Positions 40,223 through 49,028 of a stretch of 64,000 nucleotides of DNA are shown piece by piece (within the stretch, counting starts at the first letter, position 1; each line of letters opens with the position of its first letter). Made by a program: the position numbers and the translations under genes. The notes under the pieces were generated by a model. The model was not told the origin of the DNA. It ran no database searches and saw only the letters and a list, made by a program, of their open reading frames with translations. Origin of the DNA: Candidatus Desulfofervidus auxilii (lineage in GTDB: Bacteria > Desulfobacterota > Desulfofervidia > Desulfofervidales > Desulfofervidaceae); contig NZ_CP013015.1 of NCBI RefSeq assembly GCF_001577525.1, positions 1,941,751-2,005,750 on the forward strand. The letters run 5' to 3'.

Positions 40223-41239
40223 ATGGAAAAAGACCGTTTGATGGAAATCGTTGAGCAATTGCCAAAGGCTAAGATTTTAGTGGTTGGGGATGTGATGATG
40301 GATATATTTATGTGGGGTAAAGTAAATCGCATCTCTCCTGAAGCACCTGTGCCAGTGGTAGATGTAGTGGATGAATCTTGGCGTTTAGGAGGAGCGGCTA
40401 ATGTAGTAAACAATTTGTTTTCATTAGATACAAAGGTGTTTTTAATGGGAGTTATTGGAGATGATGAAGCAGGGTATAAATTAAAAAAAGAAGTGGAAAA
40501 AATGGGAATTGACCCTCAAGGGTTAATTATAGAACCAGGCCGGCCTACTACAGTTAAGACCCGGATTATTGCCCATAGTCAACAAGTAGTCAGGGTGGAT
40601 AGAGAAAAAAGACATTTAATTAATAATGATACTGTAAAAAAAATGTTGGATTTTGTTCAAGCCCATATTTCAGATATAGATGCTATTTTGGTTTCTGACT
40701 ATGCCAAAGGAGTTATTTGTCCGCTCTTAATAAAGGAATTAAAAAACCTTATTAAAGGTAAAAGAATTTTTTTAGCTGTAGACCCTAAGGTAAAAAATAT
40801 ACTCCTTTTTGAAGGTGTGAGTGTGGTTACTCCTAATCATTATGAGGCCATTCAGGCCGCTGGATTTAATGGTATGGTAGATATTACTAAAGATATGGTG
40901 GAAAAAGCAGGGAAGAATTTGCTTCAAAAGTTAGATACTCAAGCAGTTCTTATCACTAGAGGAGAGCAAGGAATGGTGCTTTTTGAAAAGGATAGCATTA
41001 CTTATATACCTGCCATGGCTAGGAAAGTCTATGATGTCACTGGTGCAGGTGATACTGTAATTGCTACTTTTACCGCGGCTTGTGTTAGTAAGGCTAGTTT
41101 TAAAGAGGCTGCCATACTGGCCAATTTGGCAGCAGGTAGGGTAGTAGGTGAAATAGGTACAGCTACAGTGAATAGAGCACAACTTATTAAAATCTTAAAG
41201 AGCTCAAATGAGTATTTTAAAACCCCCTTTACCTGCTAA
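40223..41239 (+). CDS. rfaE1: heptose-7-phosphate kinase (RfaE1/HldE kinase domain)
   Basis: A 338-residue PfkB/ribokinase-family enzyme of the RfaE domain I type. It phosphorylates D-glycero-D-manno-heptose-7-phosphate at C1 for ADP-heptose synthesis, a precursor of lipopolysaccharide inner core. ILVVGDVMMDIFMWGKVNRI followed by SPEAPVPV near the N-terminus is diagnostic, as are WRLGGAANVVNNL and the anion-hole motif DVTGAGDTVIATF with its catalytic aspartate. The nucleotidyltransferase half of bifunctional HldE is absent. The ATG at 40223 was chosen; an earlier reading starts inside a repeat element. No strong ribosome site is seen. Its end overlaps the DUF4416 gene. It implies a Gram-negative envelope with LPS. 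Confidence 0.9.
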   Translation: MEKDRLMEIVEQLPKAKILVVGDVMMDIFMWGKVNRISPEAPVPVVDVVDESWRLGGAANVVNNLFSLDTKVFLMGVIGDDEAGYKLKKEVEKMGIDPQGLIIEPGRPTTVKTRIIAHSQQVVRVDREKRHLINNDTVKKMLDFVQAHISDIDAILVSDYAKGVICPLLIKELKNLIKGKRIFLAVDPKVKNILLFEGVSVVTPNHYEAIQAAGFNGMVDITKDMVEKAGKNLLQKLDTQAVLITRGEQGMVLFEKDSITYIPAMARKVYDVTGAGDTVIATFTAACVSKASFKEAAILANLAAGRVVGEIGTATVNRAQLIKILKSSNEYFKTPFTC

Positions 41240-41738
41240 ACTAATCATGAGTCTTATTTTTAGGGTCCCTGAGTTTTACCAAAAGGTGTTGACTGACCTT
41301 TCACAATTATTTGGCCCTTTAGACTTTATAAGTGAGGTTTTACCATTTGACCAAACAGATTATTATTGTCCAGAAATGGGTAAGCCTTTATGGAGGCGAT
41401 TAATAAGTTTTGAAAAATTGATTTTACCTGATGAGCTTCCTGATATAAAGATAGAGACTAATGGGTTAGAACAAAAATATGCGGATTCAGGAAAAAGGCG
41501 AGTGAATATTGACCCTGGTTATATAACGGCTGAACGCTTAGTCCTTGCTACAGGCAAAAATTATACTCACCGCATATATTTAAGAGCAGGTGTTTATGCG
41601 GATTTAACCCTTATTTACCAAAAAGGTGATTTTCAGCCTTTACCTTGGACATATCCTGATTATGCTAGTGAGTCACTGAAGAAACTTCTGCGATTTATCC
41701 GGAAAAAATACCTATTACAGAGAAAAGAAGGAGTATAA
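41208..41738 (+). CDS. DUF4416 family protein
   Basis: A 176-residue protein of the DUF4416 family, which is common in Desulfobacterota and related anaerobes and has no established function. Recognisable segments are a short N-terminal PAKLIMSLIFR, the aspartate/tyrosine-rich DQTDYYCPEMGKPLWRRL, and NIDPGYITAERLVLATGKNY followed by HRIYL. It is cytoplasmic and lacks membrane helices. The ATG overlaps the end of the heptose kinase gene by 32 bases, and the gene ends two bases before yicC, so the three are one operon. The conserved neighbourhood suggests a housekeeping role, but I cannot assign one. Confidence 0.85.
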   Translation: MSILKPPLPAKLIMSLIFRVPEFYQKVLTDLSQLFGPLDFISEVLPFDQTDYYCPEMGKPLWRRLISFEKLILPDELPDIKIETNGLEQKYADSGKRRVNIDPGYITAERLVLATGKNYTHRIYLRAGVYADLTLIYQKGDFQPLPWTYPDYASESLKKLLRFIRKKYLLQRKEGV

Positions 41739-41739
41739 A

Positions 41740-42612
41740 ATGAGAAGCATGACCGCCTATGCTAGGAGTGAACTTGACTGGAATAACTTACATTTTAATG
41801 TAGAAATGAGGACTTTAAATCACCGTTATTGTGACATTTTTTTAAAACTCCCTCAGAAACTTTTGTCTTTAGAAGAGGATATAAAGCAATTAATTGGAAA
41901 ATTTATTACCAGAGGACGGGTAGAATGCACTCTAAAAATCAGCGGTAATATGGTAGGATTACCTGTTCTCAGTGTTAATTGGGAAGCAGCCAGGGCCTAT
42001 TATTCCCTTTTAAAAGACCTGAAAACAGGCTTAGGTCTGAATGGTGATATTACCCTGGATATGTTTTTAGGTGTAAAGGACATATTTACTACTGAAGAGG
42101 AAAAGAACAATATAGAAGAATTTTGGCCTCCACTAAAACAGGTAATAGAAGAAGCCCTAAATGAGATAAAGACTATGCGACAACAAGAAGGTGAAAAACT
42201 AAAAAAAGACATAGAAAACCGCATCCAATATATTGCTACTATTTTGAATAAAATCAAAGGACATATACCTGAGATACTTCAAAACTATGCTCAACGCTTA
42301 AAACAAAGAGTTAAGGAATTAACTGGTATAGAAATAGATCAAGACCGTTTGGTGCAGGAAGTAGTCCTTTTTGCCGAGAGAAGTGATATTACTGAGGAAA
42401 TTGTTCGTTTGGAAACTCATCTTCAAAAATTCAAGGAATGGTTAGAGAAAGACGAACCTGTGGGGCGCAAACTAGATTTCCTTTTGCAAGAAATGCATAG
42501 GGAGGCTAATACTATGGGAGTAAAGGCCAATAATACCTTTGTTAGCCAGGAAGTAGTAGAAATTAAGACCGAACTGGAGAAGATTAGACAACAAATCCAA
42601 AATATAGAGTAA
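41740..42612 (+). CDS. yicC: YicC/YloC family endoribonuclease
   Basis: A 290-residue YicC-type protein. The family is a stress-related endoribonuclease acting on RNA, with an N-terminal YicC domain (RSMTAYARSE, RTLNHRYCDIFLKLPQKL) and a C-terminal DUF1732 domain. The latter has the highly conserved ending FLLQEMHREANTMGVKANNT. AERSDITEEIVRLETHLQKF is also typical. The ATG at 41740 follows AAGAAGGAG. It is the last gene of the heptose-kinase/DUF4416 operon and converges with the methyltransferase gene. In many Gram-negatives gmk follows yicC, but not here. Confidence 0.93.
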   Translation: MRSMTAYARSELDWNNLHFNVEMRTLNHRYCDIFLKLPQKLLSLEEDIKQLIGKFITRGRVECTLKISGNMVGLPVLSVNWEAARAYYSLLKDLKTGLGLNGDITLDMFLGVKDIFTTEEEKNNIEEFWPPLKQVIEEALNEIKTMRQQEGEKLKKDIENRIQYIATILNKIKGHIPEILQNYAQRLKQRVKELTGIEIDQDRLVQEVVLFAERSDITEEIVRLETHLQKFKEWLEKDEPVGRKLDFLLQEMHREANTMGVKANNTFVSQEVVEIKTELEKIRQQIQNIE

Positions 42613-42613
42613 G

Positions 42614-43228
42614 TCAAATCAAAGAAATACACCTTTGCCGTTTCCGCATCAAACAAACCCAGGCTCTGGGCGGATTTGGGCGGTTAGAACCGAAATGACT
42701 TGAGATTAGCGAGAGAATTTCAAAATAAGGTTCTACGGAGTTAACAATATCCCTTGCCGTACGCCGAGGAGGACCGTAGCCAGACCTCTGGTCATCAGCG
42801 TTGCCAACAATAGTTAACCACAAACTATCTTTTTCTAAATAGTTAGCGACTTTTTCGGCAAATCTTTTTCGTTCCTCATCAGAGTCAAATAAATGAAAAC
42901 AGCCTCTATCAAAGACAAAGCCAAACGGTGCCCCTTCAATTTTATTTGTAATGAAATCAGCTACCATAAAGATACATTTAATATTGGCTTTTAAGGCCTT
43001 TTCTTTAGCTTTATCTATCGCAATTTCTGAAATATCAATTCCTGTCACTTGAAAATAATGCTGAGCAAGCCAAATGGAATTGTCGCCAGTTCCGCATCCA
43101 ATATCTAATGCCTTACAAGGTTTTATAGGTATCTTAGTTACAGCTTCAATAAGATTGAAATCTGGTTTACCTATATCCCAGGGTGTTTCAGGGGTTTTAT
43201 ATCTTTTTTCTTTTTGCTCATTTCCCAT
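42614..43228 (-). CDS. class I SAM-dependent methyltransferase
   Basis: A 204-residue methyltransferase with a clear Rossmann signature: ALDIGCGTGDNSIWLAQ (motif I), VTGIDISEIAIDKAKEKA (motif II) and FVFDRGCFHLF (post II). It most resembles thiopurine/TellB-like small methyltransferases, but the acceptor is unknown. The ATG at 43228 has a GGAA site and starts four bases after the NTPase gene, so the two form a pair. It is convergent with yicC, with only one base between the ends. The C-terminal end (NRPNPPRAWVCLMRKR) resembles the closing strand of such enzymes. Confidence 0.88.
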   Translation of the reverse strand: MGNEQKEKRYKTPETPWDIGKPDFNLIEAVTKIPIKPCKALDIGCGTGDNSIWLAQHYFQVTGIDISEIAIDKAKEKALKANIKCIFMVADFITNKIEGAPFGFVFDRGCFHLFDSDEERKRFAEKVANYLEKDSLWLTIVGNADDQRSGYGPPRRTARDIVNSVEPYFEILSLISSHFGSNRPNPPRAWVCLMRKRQRCISLI

Positions 43229-43232
43229 CAGT

Positions 43233-43772
43233 TTAATTCCCTTTGATAGATTTTAAGGCTATCTCAGTTATTATAGTTTCTACTAAGATGTTTCTATTTT
43301 CCTGATTTACTTCCATAAGTCTTACTTGAGGTAAGTGCTTTATCTTTTCTATAAATTTATTCCCCTTCAAACTAATGCTACCTAATATAGGATTTGGCTT
43401 AAAAAACAAATCCCATATTACTTTTCTAAATTTTTGAGAAAAACATTCCATTTTCCCAATTTCATCAATTATAATGATTTCTTCAGAACAAAGGGGGATT
43501 AAGATTGAAAGATGGTTTTCCAGAGATAATACATCCACTTTATATTTACCCACTTTATAAGGACTTTCTATGTCCACATGAGAGAAGATGATTTCCTTCC
43601 CATCTAATGTAACCAATTTAAACCCCAGTCGCTTCCCTTTTTCTTTAATTTCCTCTGTATAAAATCCTCGTAAGGGATATTTTCTTTCTTTCAGGAATTG
43701 AGTAATTTTTTTAATAATAGTAGTTTTTCCTATCCTAGGGGGACCGGTAATGAGGATTTTTAAATTAGTCAT
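43233..43772 (-). CDS. THEP1-type nucleoside-triphosphatase
   Basis: A 179-residue P-loop NTPase of the THEP1 family, described from thermophiles (Aquifex) and widespread in archaea. The Walker A motif ITGPPRIGKTT, the following RGFYTEEI, and the Walker B EEIIIIDEIGKMECFS are intact. The family hydrolyses ATP, GTP and other NTPs slowly; its physiological role is unclear. The ATG is at 43772 with no strong ribosome site nearby. It is cotranscribed with the methyltransferase. Its presence fits, but does not prove, a thermophilic lifestyle. Confidence 0.9.
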   Translation of the reverse strand: MTNLKILITGPPRIGKTTIIKKITQFLKERKYPLRGFYTEEIKEKGKRLGFKLVTLDGKEIIFSHVDIESPYKVGKYKVDVLSLENHLSILIPLCSEEIIIIDEIGKMECFSQKFRKVIWDLFFKPNPILGSISLKGNKFIEKIKHLPQVRLMEVNQENRNILVETIITEIALKSIKGN

Positions 43773-43984
43773 GTTCTGTTTCTAAATTATCATAATAACT
43801 ATTTTTCTTGCAAGTTCTAAGAAATATTTATAGATTCCTTAGTATTCTCTATCAAAAACTGTAGGGCAGGAGATATCTATAGGTAAATGAAACAATTTAA
43901 GCTTATGGATTTTTTCTAAAGTACCTCTTGCTTATTTACATTAAAATGTTTAAAAATATATCCATGGTAAAAAGGAGGTAAAGG

Positions 43985-44197
43985 ATGCCCATCTATGAAT
44001 ATATATGTCAAGAATGCGGTGCTCAATTTGAATGTTTGGTGCGGACAGGTGAAGAAATAGTTTGTCCAAATTGCCAGGGAAAGAACTTAAAACGTCTGGT
44101 TTCGGCTTGCAGTTTTAGTTTCGGTAAAGGTAGCACAAAAAGTAATACCTCCGTAAAATCAAGTAAAAGTTGCACTAGTTGCTCAGCTTTTTCCTGA
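43985..44197 (+). CDS. FmdB-family zinc-ribbon protein
   Basis: A 70-residue protein with the FmdB-type zinc ribbon: MPIYEYICQECGAQFECL, then VCPNCQGKNLKRLVS. A short serine/lysine-rich tail ending CTSCSAFS follows. FmdB-like proteins are putative regulators of unknown target and are frequent in Desulfobacterota. The ATG at 43985 follows AAAGGAGGTAAAGG, an excellent ribosome site. It precedes hemC by 25 bases on the same strand, so it may be cotranscribed. About 210 bases upstream, to the divergent NTPase gene, contain no other gene. Confidence 0.9.
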   Translation: MPIYEYICQECGAQFECLVRTGEEIVCPNCQGKNLKRLVSACSFSFGKGSTKSNTSVKSSKSCTSCSAFS

Positions 44198-44222
44198 GCC
44201 ACTTGTCGTTAGGAGGCTCTGG

Positions 44223-45152
44223 ATGGGCCTCAAAAAGGTGCGTGTAGGCAGTCGCGGCAGTGGCTTGGCCTTAAAACAAACTCAAGATGTTATTAATCAA
44301 TTAAAAGTTTTTTATCCTGAAATAGAGTTTGAGGTCAAAATTATTAAAACTAAAGGAGATAAAATACTAGATGCCCCTTTGGCCAAAATAGGGGGAAAAG
44401 GTCTATTTGTCAAAGAAATCGAAGAAGCCCTTCAAAAAGGAGAAATAGACCTAGCTATACATAGTTTAAAAGATATGCCTACTTTTTTACCTGAAGGATT
44501 ATGTCTAGGTGCAATTCCTCAAAGGGAAGACCCCAGAGATGCGGTAATTACTCAAGATAATACTTCGTTTTCACAACTTCCTTTAAATGCCATTATTGGG
44601 ACTAGTAGTCTGAGAAGACAAGCCCAATTGCTCCATTTAAATCCTGATTTTAAAATAGTGCCCTTACGAGGAAATGTAGATACCAGAATTAAAAAATTAA
44701 GACACCAAGGTTTGGATGCTATAATTTTAGCCAGTGCGGGATTAAAACGCATGGGTATGGCAGACCAGATTACAGAATGTCTTTCTCCAGAAGTTATGCT
44801 TCCTGCTATTGGGCAAGGGGCCTTAGGTGTAGAAATTAGGAAAGAAAGGATATGGCAAGACTTTGTTGCTCCTCTAAATCATTTACCTACAGCCATAGCA
44901 GTCAGCGCAGAGAGGGCATTCTTAGCTAGATTAGAAGGAGGTTGTCAGGTGCCTATTGCTGCTTATGCAGTGCTTAATGGAAGTGAAATAGAGATTAAAG
45001 GGCTGGTAGCGGATGTAAAAGGTCAACGGTTTTTTAAGCATACTTTAAGAGGTTCAAAAGAATTGGCTGTTGCATTAGGAGAGCAGTTAGCAGAGATTCT
45101 TTTAAACCAGGGTGCAAAGGAGGTTTTGGACGAGGTTTATGCAAAAAGCTAA
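44223..45152 (+). CDS. hemC: hydroxymethylbilane synthase
   Basis: A 309-residue porphobilinogen deaminase that joins four porphobilinogens into hydroxymethylbilane. Typical motifs are VGSRGSGLALKQTQDV, KIGGKGLFVKEIEEAL, HSLKDMPT, GTSSLRRQAQLL, LRGNVDTRI and LEGGCQVPIAAYA, whose cysteine anchors the dipyrromethane cofactor. The length is normal. The ATG at 44223 has an AGGAGG site six bases upstream. Its 3' end overlaps cobA-hemD by 14 bases. The pair leads to uroporphyrinogen III and precorrin-2, thus siroheme (needed by dissimilatory sulfite reductase), cobalamin and alternative heme. Confidence 0.96.
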   Translation: MGLKKVRVGSRGSGLALKQTQDVINQLKVFYPEIEFEVKIIKTKGDKILDAPLAKIGGKGLFVKEIEEALQKGEIDLAIHSLKDMPTFLPEGLCLGAIPQREDPRDAVITQDNTSFSQLPLNAIIGTSSLRRQAQLLHLNPDFKIVPLRGNVDTRIKKLRHQGLDAIILASAGLKRMGMADQITECLSPEVMLPAIGQGALGVEIRKERIWQDFVAPLNHLPTAIAVSAERAFLARLEGGCQVPIAAYAVLNGSEIEIKGLVADVKGQRFFKHTLRGSKELAVALGEQLAEILLNQGAKEVLDEVYAKS

Positions 45153-46647
45153 AGTTTATTTAGTAGGGGCAGGGCCAGGAGACCCAGGATTGCTTACCTT
45201 AAAGGCCAAAAATCTTTTGGAAACAGCAGATGTGGTTGTCTATGACTATCTTGCCTATTCTGAGCTTTTAGATTATGCCCAAGGAGCAGAGAAGATTTAT
45301 GTGGGAAAGACTGCGGGTTGTCACACCCTTTCCCAAGAAGAAATCAATCAATTGCTTATTAAGAAAGCCAAAGAAGGTAAAATGGTGATCCGGCTGAAAG
45401 GAGGTGACCCTTTTATCTTTGGACGCGGGGGTGAAGAAGCCCAAGTTTTGATAAAAGAAAAAATTTCCTTTGAAATAGTGCCAGGTGTGAGTTCAGCTAT
45501 TGCTGTGCCTGCTTATGCCGGTATTCCTCTTACCCATAGGGCCTATGCTTCTTCTGTGGCTTTTATTACTGGTCACGAAGACCCTACTAAAGTTGATTCT
45601 GCTATCAATTGGGAAAAATTGGCTACAGGGGTAGATACACTAGTTTTTTTAATGGGGGTAGGTCGTTTGCCTCAGATTGTGGAGCAGCTTTTGCGTTATG
45701 GTCGTTCACCCGAAGAACCAGTAGCTATCATTCGTTGGGGAACACTACCTGAGCAGCAAACCATAGTGGGTAAATTAGCCAATATTACAAAACTGGCAGA
45801 AAAAGAGGGGATAAAACCACCTGCTATCATAGTTATTGGTGAGGTAGTAAAACTGAGAGAGACCCTTAATTGGTGGGAGAAAAAACCTTTATTTGGGAAA
45901 AGAATTTTGATTACTAGAACTTTAGGACAAGCAGGTGAAATGGCAAGGGAGTTACAGGCATTGGGAGGCAGATGTCATATTTTTCCTACTATTGAAATTG
46001 TCCCTCCTACAGATTATGCACTTTTAGATAAGGCCATTGTTCACTTAAATGAATATGATTGGTGCCTATTTACCAGTGTGAATGGAGTTAAGTATTTTCG
46101 TAAACGTTTAGAACAACTGGATAAAGATGTGCGGGCATTAGGGTCAGTAAAGATTGGGGTAATTGGTGAAAAGACTGCTTTAGCCTTGCAAGATTGGGGA
46201 ATAAAACCTGACCTTATGCCTCAAGAGTTCCGGGCTGAGGCCTTGGCTGAAGCGCTGAAAAACCAAGGTATAAACGGAAAGAAAGTTTTATTAGCTCGGG
46301 CAGAGAAAGCTAGAGATATTTTACCAGAGACACTTAAATCTGCTGGGGCAGAAGTAGATATAATACCAGTTTATCGCACAGTTTTACCTAAGGCAAACAA
46401 AGACAAATTGAAAGAAATTTTGGACAAAAGGTTAGATATCGTTGTATTTACCAGCTCTTCTACCGTTAAACATTTAGCAGAAATGGTTAGTCCTGAACCA
46501 TTAGGAACAATGCTTCAGGGTGTAACTATTGCCTGTATTGGGCCGATTACTGCTCAGACTGCCAAGGAACTAGGTTTGAAAGTAACTATTATGCCTAAGA
46601 CTTACACTATAAAGGCCTTGGTAGAAGCCATTGTTTCTTTCACATAA
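45139..46647 (+). CDS. cobA-hemD: uroporphyrinogen-III C-methyltransferase / uroporphyrinogen-III synthase fusion
   Basis: A 502-residue bifunctional protein. Residues about 1-245 are the SAM-dependent methyltransferase (VYLVGAGPGDPGLLTLKAK, LKGGDPFIFGRGGEE, VPGVSSAIAVPAYAGIPLTH). Residues about 255-502 are uroporphyrinogen-III synthase (KRILITRTLGQAGEMAREL, FTSVNGVKYF, DIVVFTSSSTVKHL). Together they close the ring and methylate it to precorrin-2. Such CobA-HemD fusions are common in Desulfobacterota and Clostridia. The ATG at 45139 was chosen because the family N-terminus begins there; it overlaps the end of hemC. A weak GAGG site lies just upstream. Confidence 0.95.
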   Translation: MQKAKVYLVGAGPGDPGLLTLKAKNLLETADVVVYDYLAYSELLDYAQGAEKIYVGKTAGCHTLSQEEINQLLIKKAKEGKMVIRLKGGDPFIFGRGGEEAQVLIKEKISFEIVPGVSSAIAVPAYAGIPLTHRAYASSVAFITGHEDPTKVDSAINWEKLATGVDTLVFLMGVGRLPQIVEQLLRYGRSPEEPVAIIRWGTLPEQQTIVGKLANITKLAEKEGIKPPAIIVIGEVVKLRETLNWWEKKPLFGKRILITRTLGQAGEMARELQALGGRCHIFPTIEIVPPTDYALLDKAIVHLNEYDWCLFTSVNGVKYFRKRLEQLDKDVRALGSVKIGVIGEKTALALQDWGIKPDLMPQEFRAEALAEALKNQGINGKKVLLARAEKARDILPETLKSAGAEVDIIPVYRTVLPKANKDKLKEILDKRLDIVVFTSSSTVKHLAEMVSPEPLGTMLQGVTIACIGPITAQTAKELGLKVTIMPKTYTIKALVEAIVSFT

Positions 46648-46667
46648 ATTGCTTTAAACCATATTTT

Positions 46668-46791
46668 CCCAAAATCCGTAATAACTTTAAAAGAAAACCC
46701 ACAAACTTGCCTGTCCTCTCCTGCCATCGGGCAGGCCTGCCTGACGGCAGGCAGGTTGGATTTTATCCAAAAATCAATCGCGGATTTTGGG
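46668..46791. repeat. composite intergenic element bounded by CCCAAAATCCG / CGGATTTTGGG
   Basis: Outer 11-base inverted repeats at 46668-46678 and 46781-46791 enclose ATAACTTTAAAAGAAAACCCA and two GC-rich palindromes (46720-46735 and 46736-46755). A related element lies at 40097-40180 and a shorter one near 24250. It looks like a MITE-type element. Confidence 0.65.
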
Positions 46792-46832
46792 TTTTCTTGT
46801 CTTTATTCATTAAATATGATAATTTAAAAGAT

Positions 46833-49028
46833 GTGAACAAACTGGTATTTGTTTCTAACAGGTTACCTTTTACTATAGTAAAAAGAAAAGGCAGTTTCCA
46901 TCTTCAGCCAAGTGCAGGCGGACTGGCTACAGGTTTAAGTTCCTTTTATAAAGCATATCAAGCTATATGGGTAGGATGGTCAGGCGTTGCTAAAGAAAAG
47001 ATAAAAGGGAGCGAAAGAGAAAAATTTGAAAAAAGATTAAAAGCTGAAAATTGTTATCCTGTATTTCTTTCTCAATCTGATATAGAAAATTTTTATCATG
47101 GTTTTTGTAATAAAACTATTTGGCCACTTTTTCACTATTTTCCCCTGTATACAGTCCATAGCAAAAGATTGTGGGAGGCTTATAAACGGGTAAATGAAAT
47201 CTTTTGTGATGAAGTGGCAAAAGTGGCCCAAGAGGATGACATAATTTGGATACACGATTATCATTTAATGTTATTGCCCCAATTTTTGAGAGATAGGTTT
47301 CCAGAAGCAACCATAGCATTTTTCCTTCATATTCCCTTTCCATCCTTTGAAATTTTTCGTCTGCTTCCCTGGCGGAGGGAAATTTTAAGAGGTCTGTTGG
47401 GGGCAGACCTTATAGGCTTCCACACTTATGACTATGTCCGCCATTTTTTAGAAAGTGCTAGTTCTTTGATAGGTTGTGAACATAGTTTTGGACATATTAC
47501 TGCCGAAAATAGGGTGATAAGAGTAGATGCATTCCCCATGGGTATTGATTATCAACGTTTTGCCAGGGCAGCAAAAAACCCCAAGGTAAAGCAAGAAATT
47601 CAAAGGATTCGCCACATTGTTAAGACGCGAAATATGGTTTTATCCGTTGACCGTTTGGATTATACTAAAGGTATACCTCAAAGACTGGAGGCATTTGACC
47701 TTTTTTTAGAAAAAAACCCAAAATATAAAGAAAAAATTACTCTGGTGCTGGTAGCTGTGCCATCTCGGACAAATGTAGAGCAATATAAGTTGTTAAAAGC
47801 GGAGTTAGATGAGCTTGTAGGTAAGATTAACGGGAAACATGGGACTATCGGCTGGATACCTGTTTGGTATCTTTATCGTTGTTTATCCTTTACCAGTTTA
47901 GTTGCCTTGTATAATATTGCTGATGTTGCCTTAATTACTCCATTAAGGGATGGGATGAACTTGATAGCAAAGGAGTTTATTGCTTCTAAAATGGATGACC
48001 GTGGTGTATTGATTCTCAGCGAAATGGCTGGAGCAGCAAAGGAGTTGGGAGAGGCTATTATTATAAACCCTAATAATAAAGAGAGAATTGTAAATGCCTT
48101 AAAAGAGGCATTGGAAATGAAAGAAGAAGAACAAATAGAACGAAACAAGATAATGCGGAGGAGATTACAGAGGTATAATGTAGTAAGGTGGGCAAATGAT
48201 TTTATGGATAGGCTTTCTTATGTTAAAAAAATACAACAGGAATTATTAGTGAGAAAATTCACTCCAGTTATAAAAGAGAACTTAATTAGAGACTATTTAA
48301 AAGCTGATAAACGTCTTATATTACTAGATTATGATGGAACCTTAATTTCCTTCGCTGAGAAGCCAGAGAGGGCAAGTCCTGATGCCCAAATTTTAAAAAC
48401 TCTTGAAATGTTGACCAAAATCCCAGGAAATAAAGTAGTAATTATAAGTGGAAGAGATAAAGAAACATTGGAGAAATGGTTTGGGCATCTAAAGCTGGGA
48501 CTGATTGCTGAACATGGTGTATGGGTTAGAGAAAAAGAGTGGGAGATGCTAGAGCCTTTGAGAAATGATTGGAAGGAAGAAATAAGACCCATTCTTGAAC
48601 TTTATGTAGATAGGACACCTGGTTCCTTTATTGAAGAAAAGGAGTTTTCGCTAGTTTGGCATTATCGGAAGGCAGACCCCGAGTTGGCTCAATTGCGAGC
48701 TAGAGAATTAAGGGATGCCCTTTTACATATTACAGGTAATTTTAATTTAGGGGTTTTAGAAGGAAATAAGGTAATGGAAGTTAAAAATGCAGGTATAAAT
48801 AAAGGAAAAGCAGCCTTAAAATGGGTTTCAAAAGAAAAATGGGACTTTATTCTGGCTATTGGAGATGATTGGACAGATGAAGATGTTTTTAGTATCTTAC
48901 CTCCATGGGCTTACTCTATTAAAGTGGGTTTAAGTCCCTCAAAAGCCAGGTTTAATATAGGTTCTTTATATGAAGTAAGGTCTTTATTAAAAACATTGGG
49001 TGAAAAAGAAATATCTCATGAACAATAA
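46833..49028 (+). CDS. trehalose-6-phosphate synthase / phosphatase fusion
   Basis: A 731-residue bifunctional enzyme. The first about 470 residues are the GT20 trehalose-6-phosphate synthase (LVFVSNRLPF, WIHDYHLMLLPQFLRDRFP, HIPFPSFEIFRLLPWR, DRLDYTKGIPQRLEAF). The remainder is a HAD-type trehalose-6-phosphate phosphatase (LILLDYDGTLISF, IISGRDKETLEKWF, IGDDWTDEDVF). It makes trehalose from UDP- or ADP-glucose and glucose-6-phosphate. The GTG at 46833 is where family homology begins; an earlier in-frame ATG at 46707 lies inside a repeat element and is rejected. No good ribosome site is visible, so the exact start is uncertain. It overlaps the next gene by 11 bases. Confidence 0.93.
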   Translation: MNKLVFVSNRLPFTIVKRKGSFHLQPSAGGLATGLSSFYKAYQAIWVGWSGVAKEKIKGSEREKFEKRLKAENCYPVFLSQSDIENFYHGFCNKTIWPLFHYFPLYTVHSKRLWEAYKRVNEIFCDEVAKVAQEDDIIWIHDYHLMLLPQFLRDRFPEATIAFFLHIPFPSFEIFRLLPWRREILRGLLGADLIGFHTYDYVRHFLESASSLIGCEHSFGHITAENRVIRVDAFPMGIDYQRFARAAKNPKVKQEIQRIRHIVKTRNMVLSVDRLDYTKGIPQRLEAFDLFLEKNPKYKEKITLVLVAVPSRTNVEQYKLLKAELDELVGKINGKHGTIGWIPVWYLYRCLSFTSLVALYNIADVALITPLRDGMNLIAKEFIASKMDDRGVLILSEMAGAAKELGEAIIINPNNKERIVNALKEALEMKEEEQIERNKIMRRRLQRYNVVRWANDFMDRLSYVKKIQQELLVRKFTPVIKENLIRDYLKADKRLILLDYDGTLISFAEKPERASPDAQILKTLEMLTKIPGNKVVIISGRDKETLEKWFGHLKLGLIAEHGVWVREKEWEMLEPLRNDWKEEIRPILELYVDRTPGSFIEEKEFSLVWHYRKADPELAQLRARELRDALLHITGNFNLGVLEGNKVMEVKNAGINKGKAALKWVSKEKWDFILAIGDDWTDEDVFSILPPWAYSIKVGLSPSKARFNIGSLYEVRSLLKTLGEKEISHEQ

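Noticed and set aside
43773-43984. Riboswitch or promoter in the divergent region before the FmdB gene
   Set aside because: Only a loose -35/-10 pair with poor spacing and no recognisable riboswitch core was seen.
46707-46832. N-terminal extension of the trehalose enzyme from ATG 46707
   Set aside because: It is encoded by two GC-rich palindromes and a repeat element; family similarity begins at the GTG at 46833.
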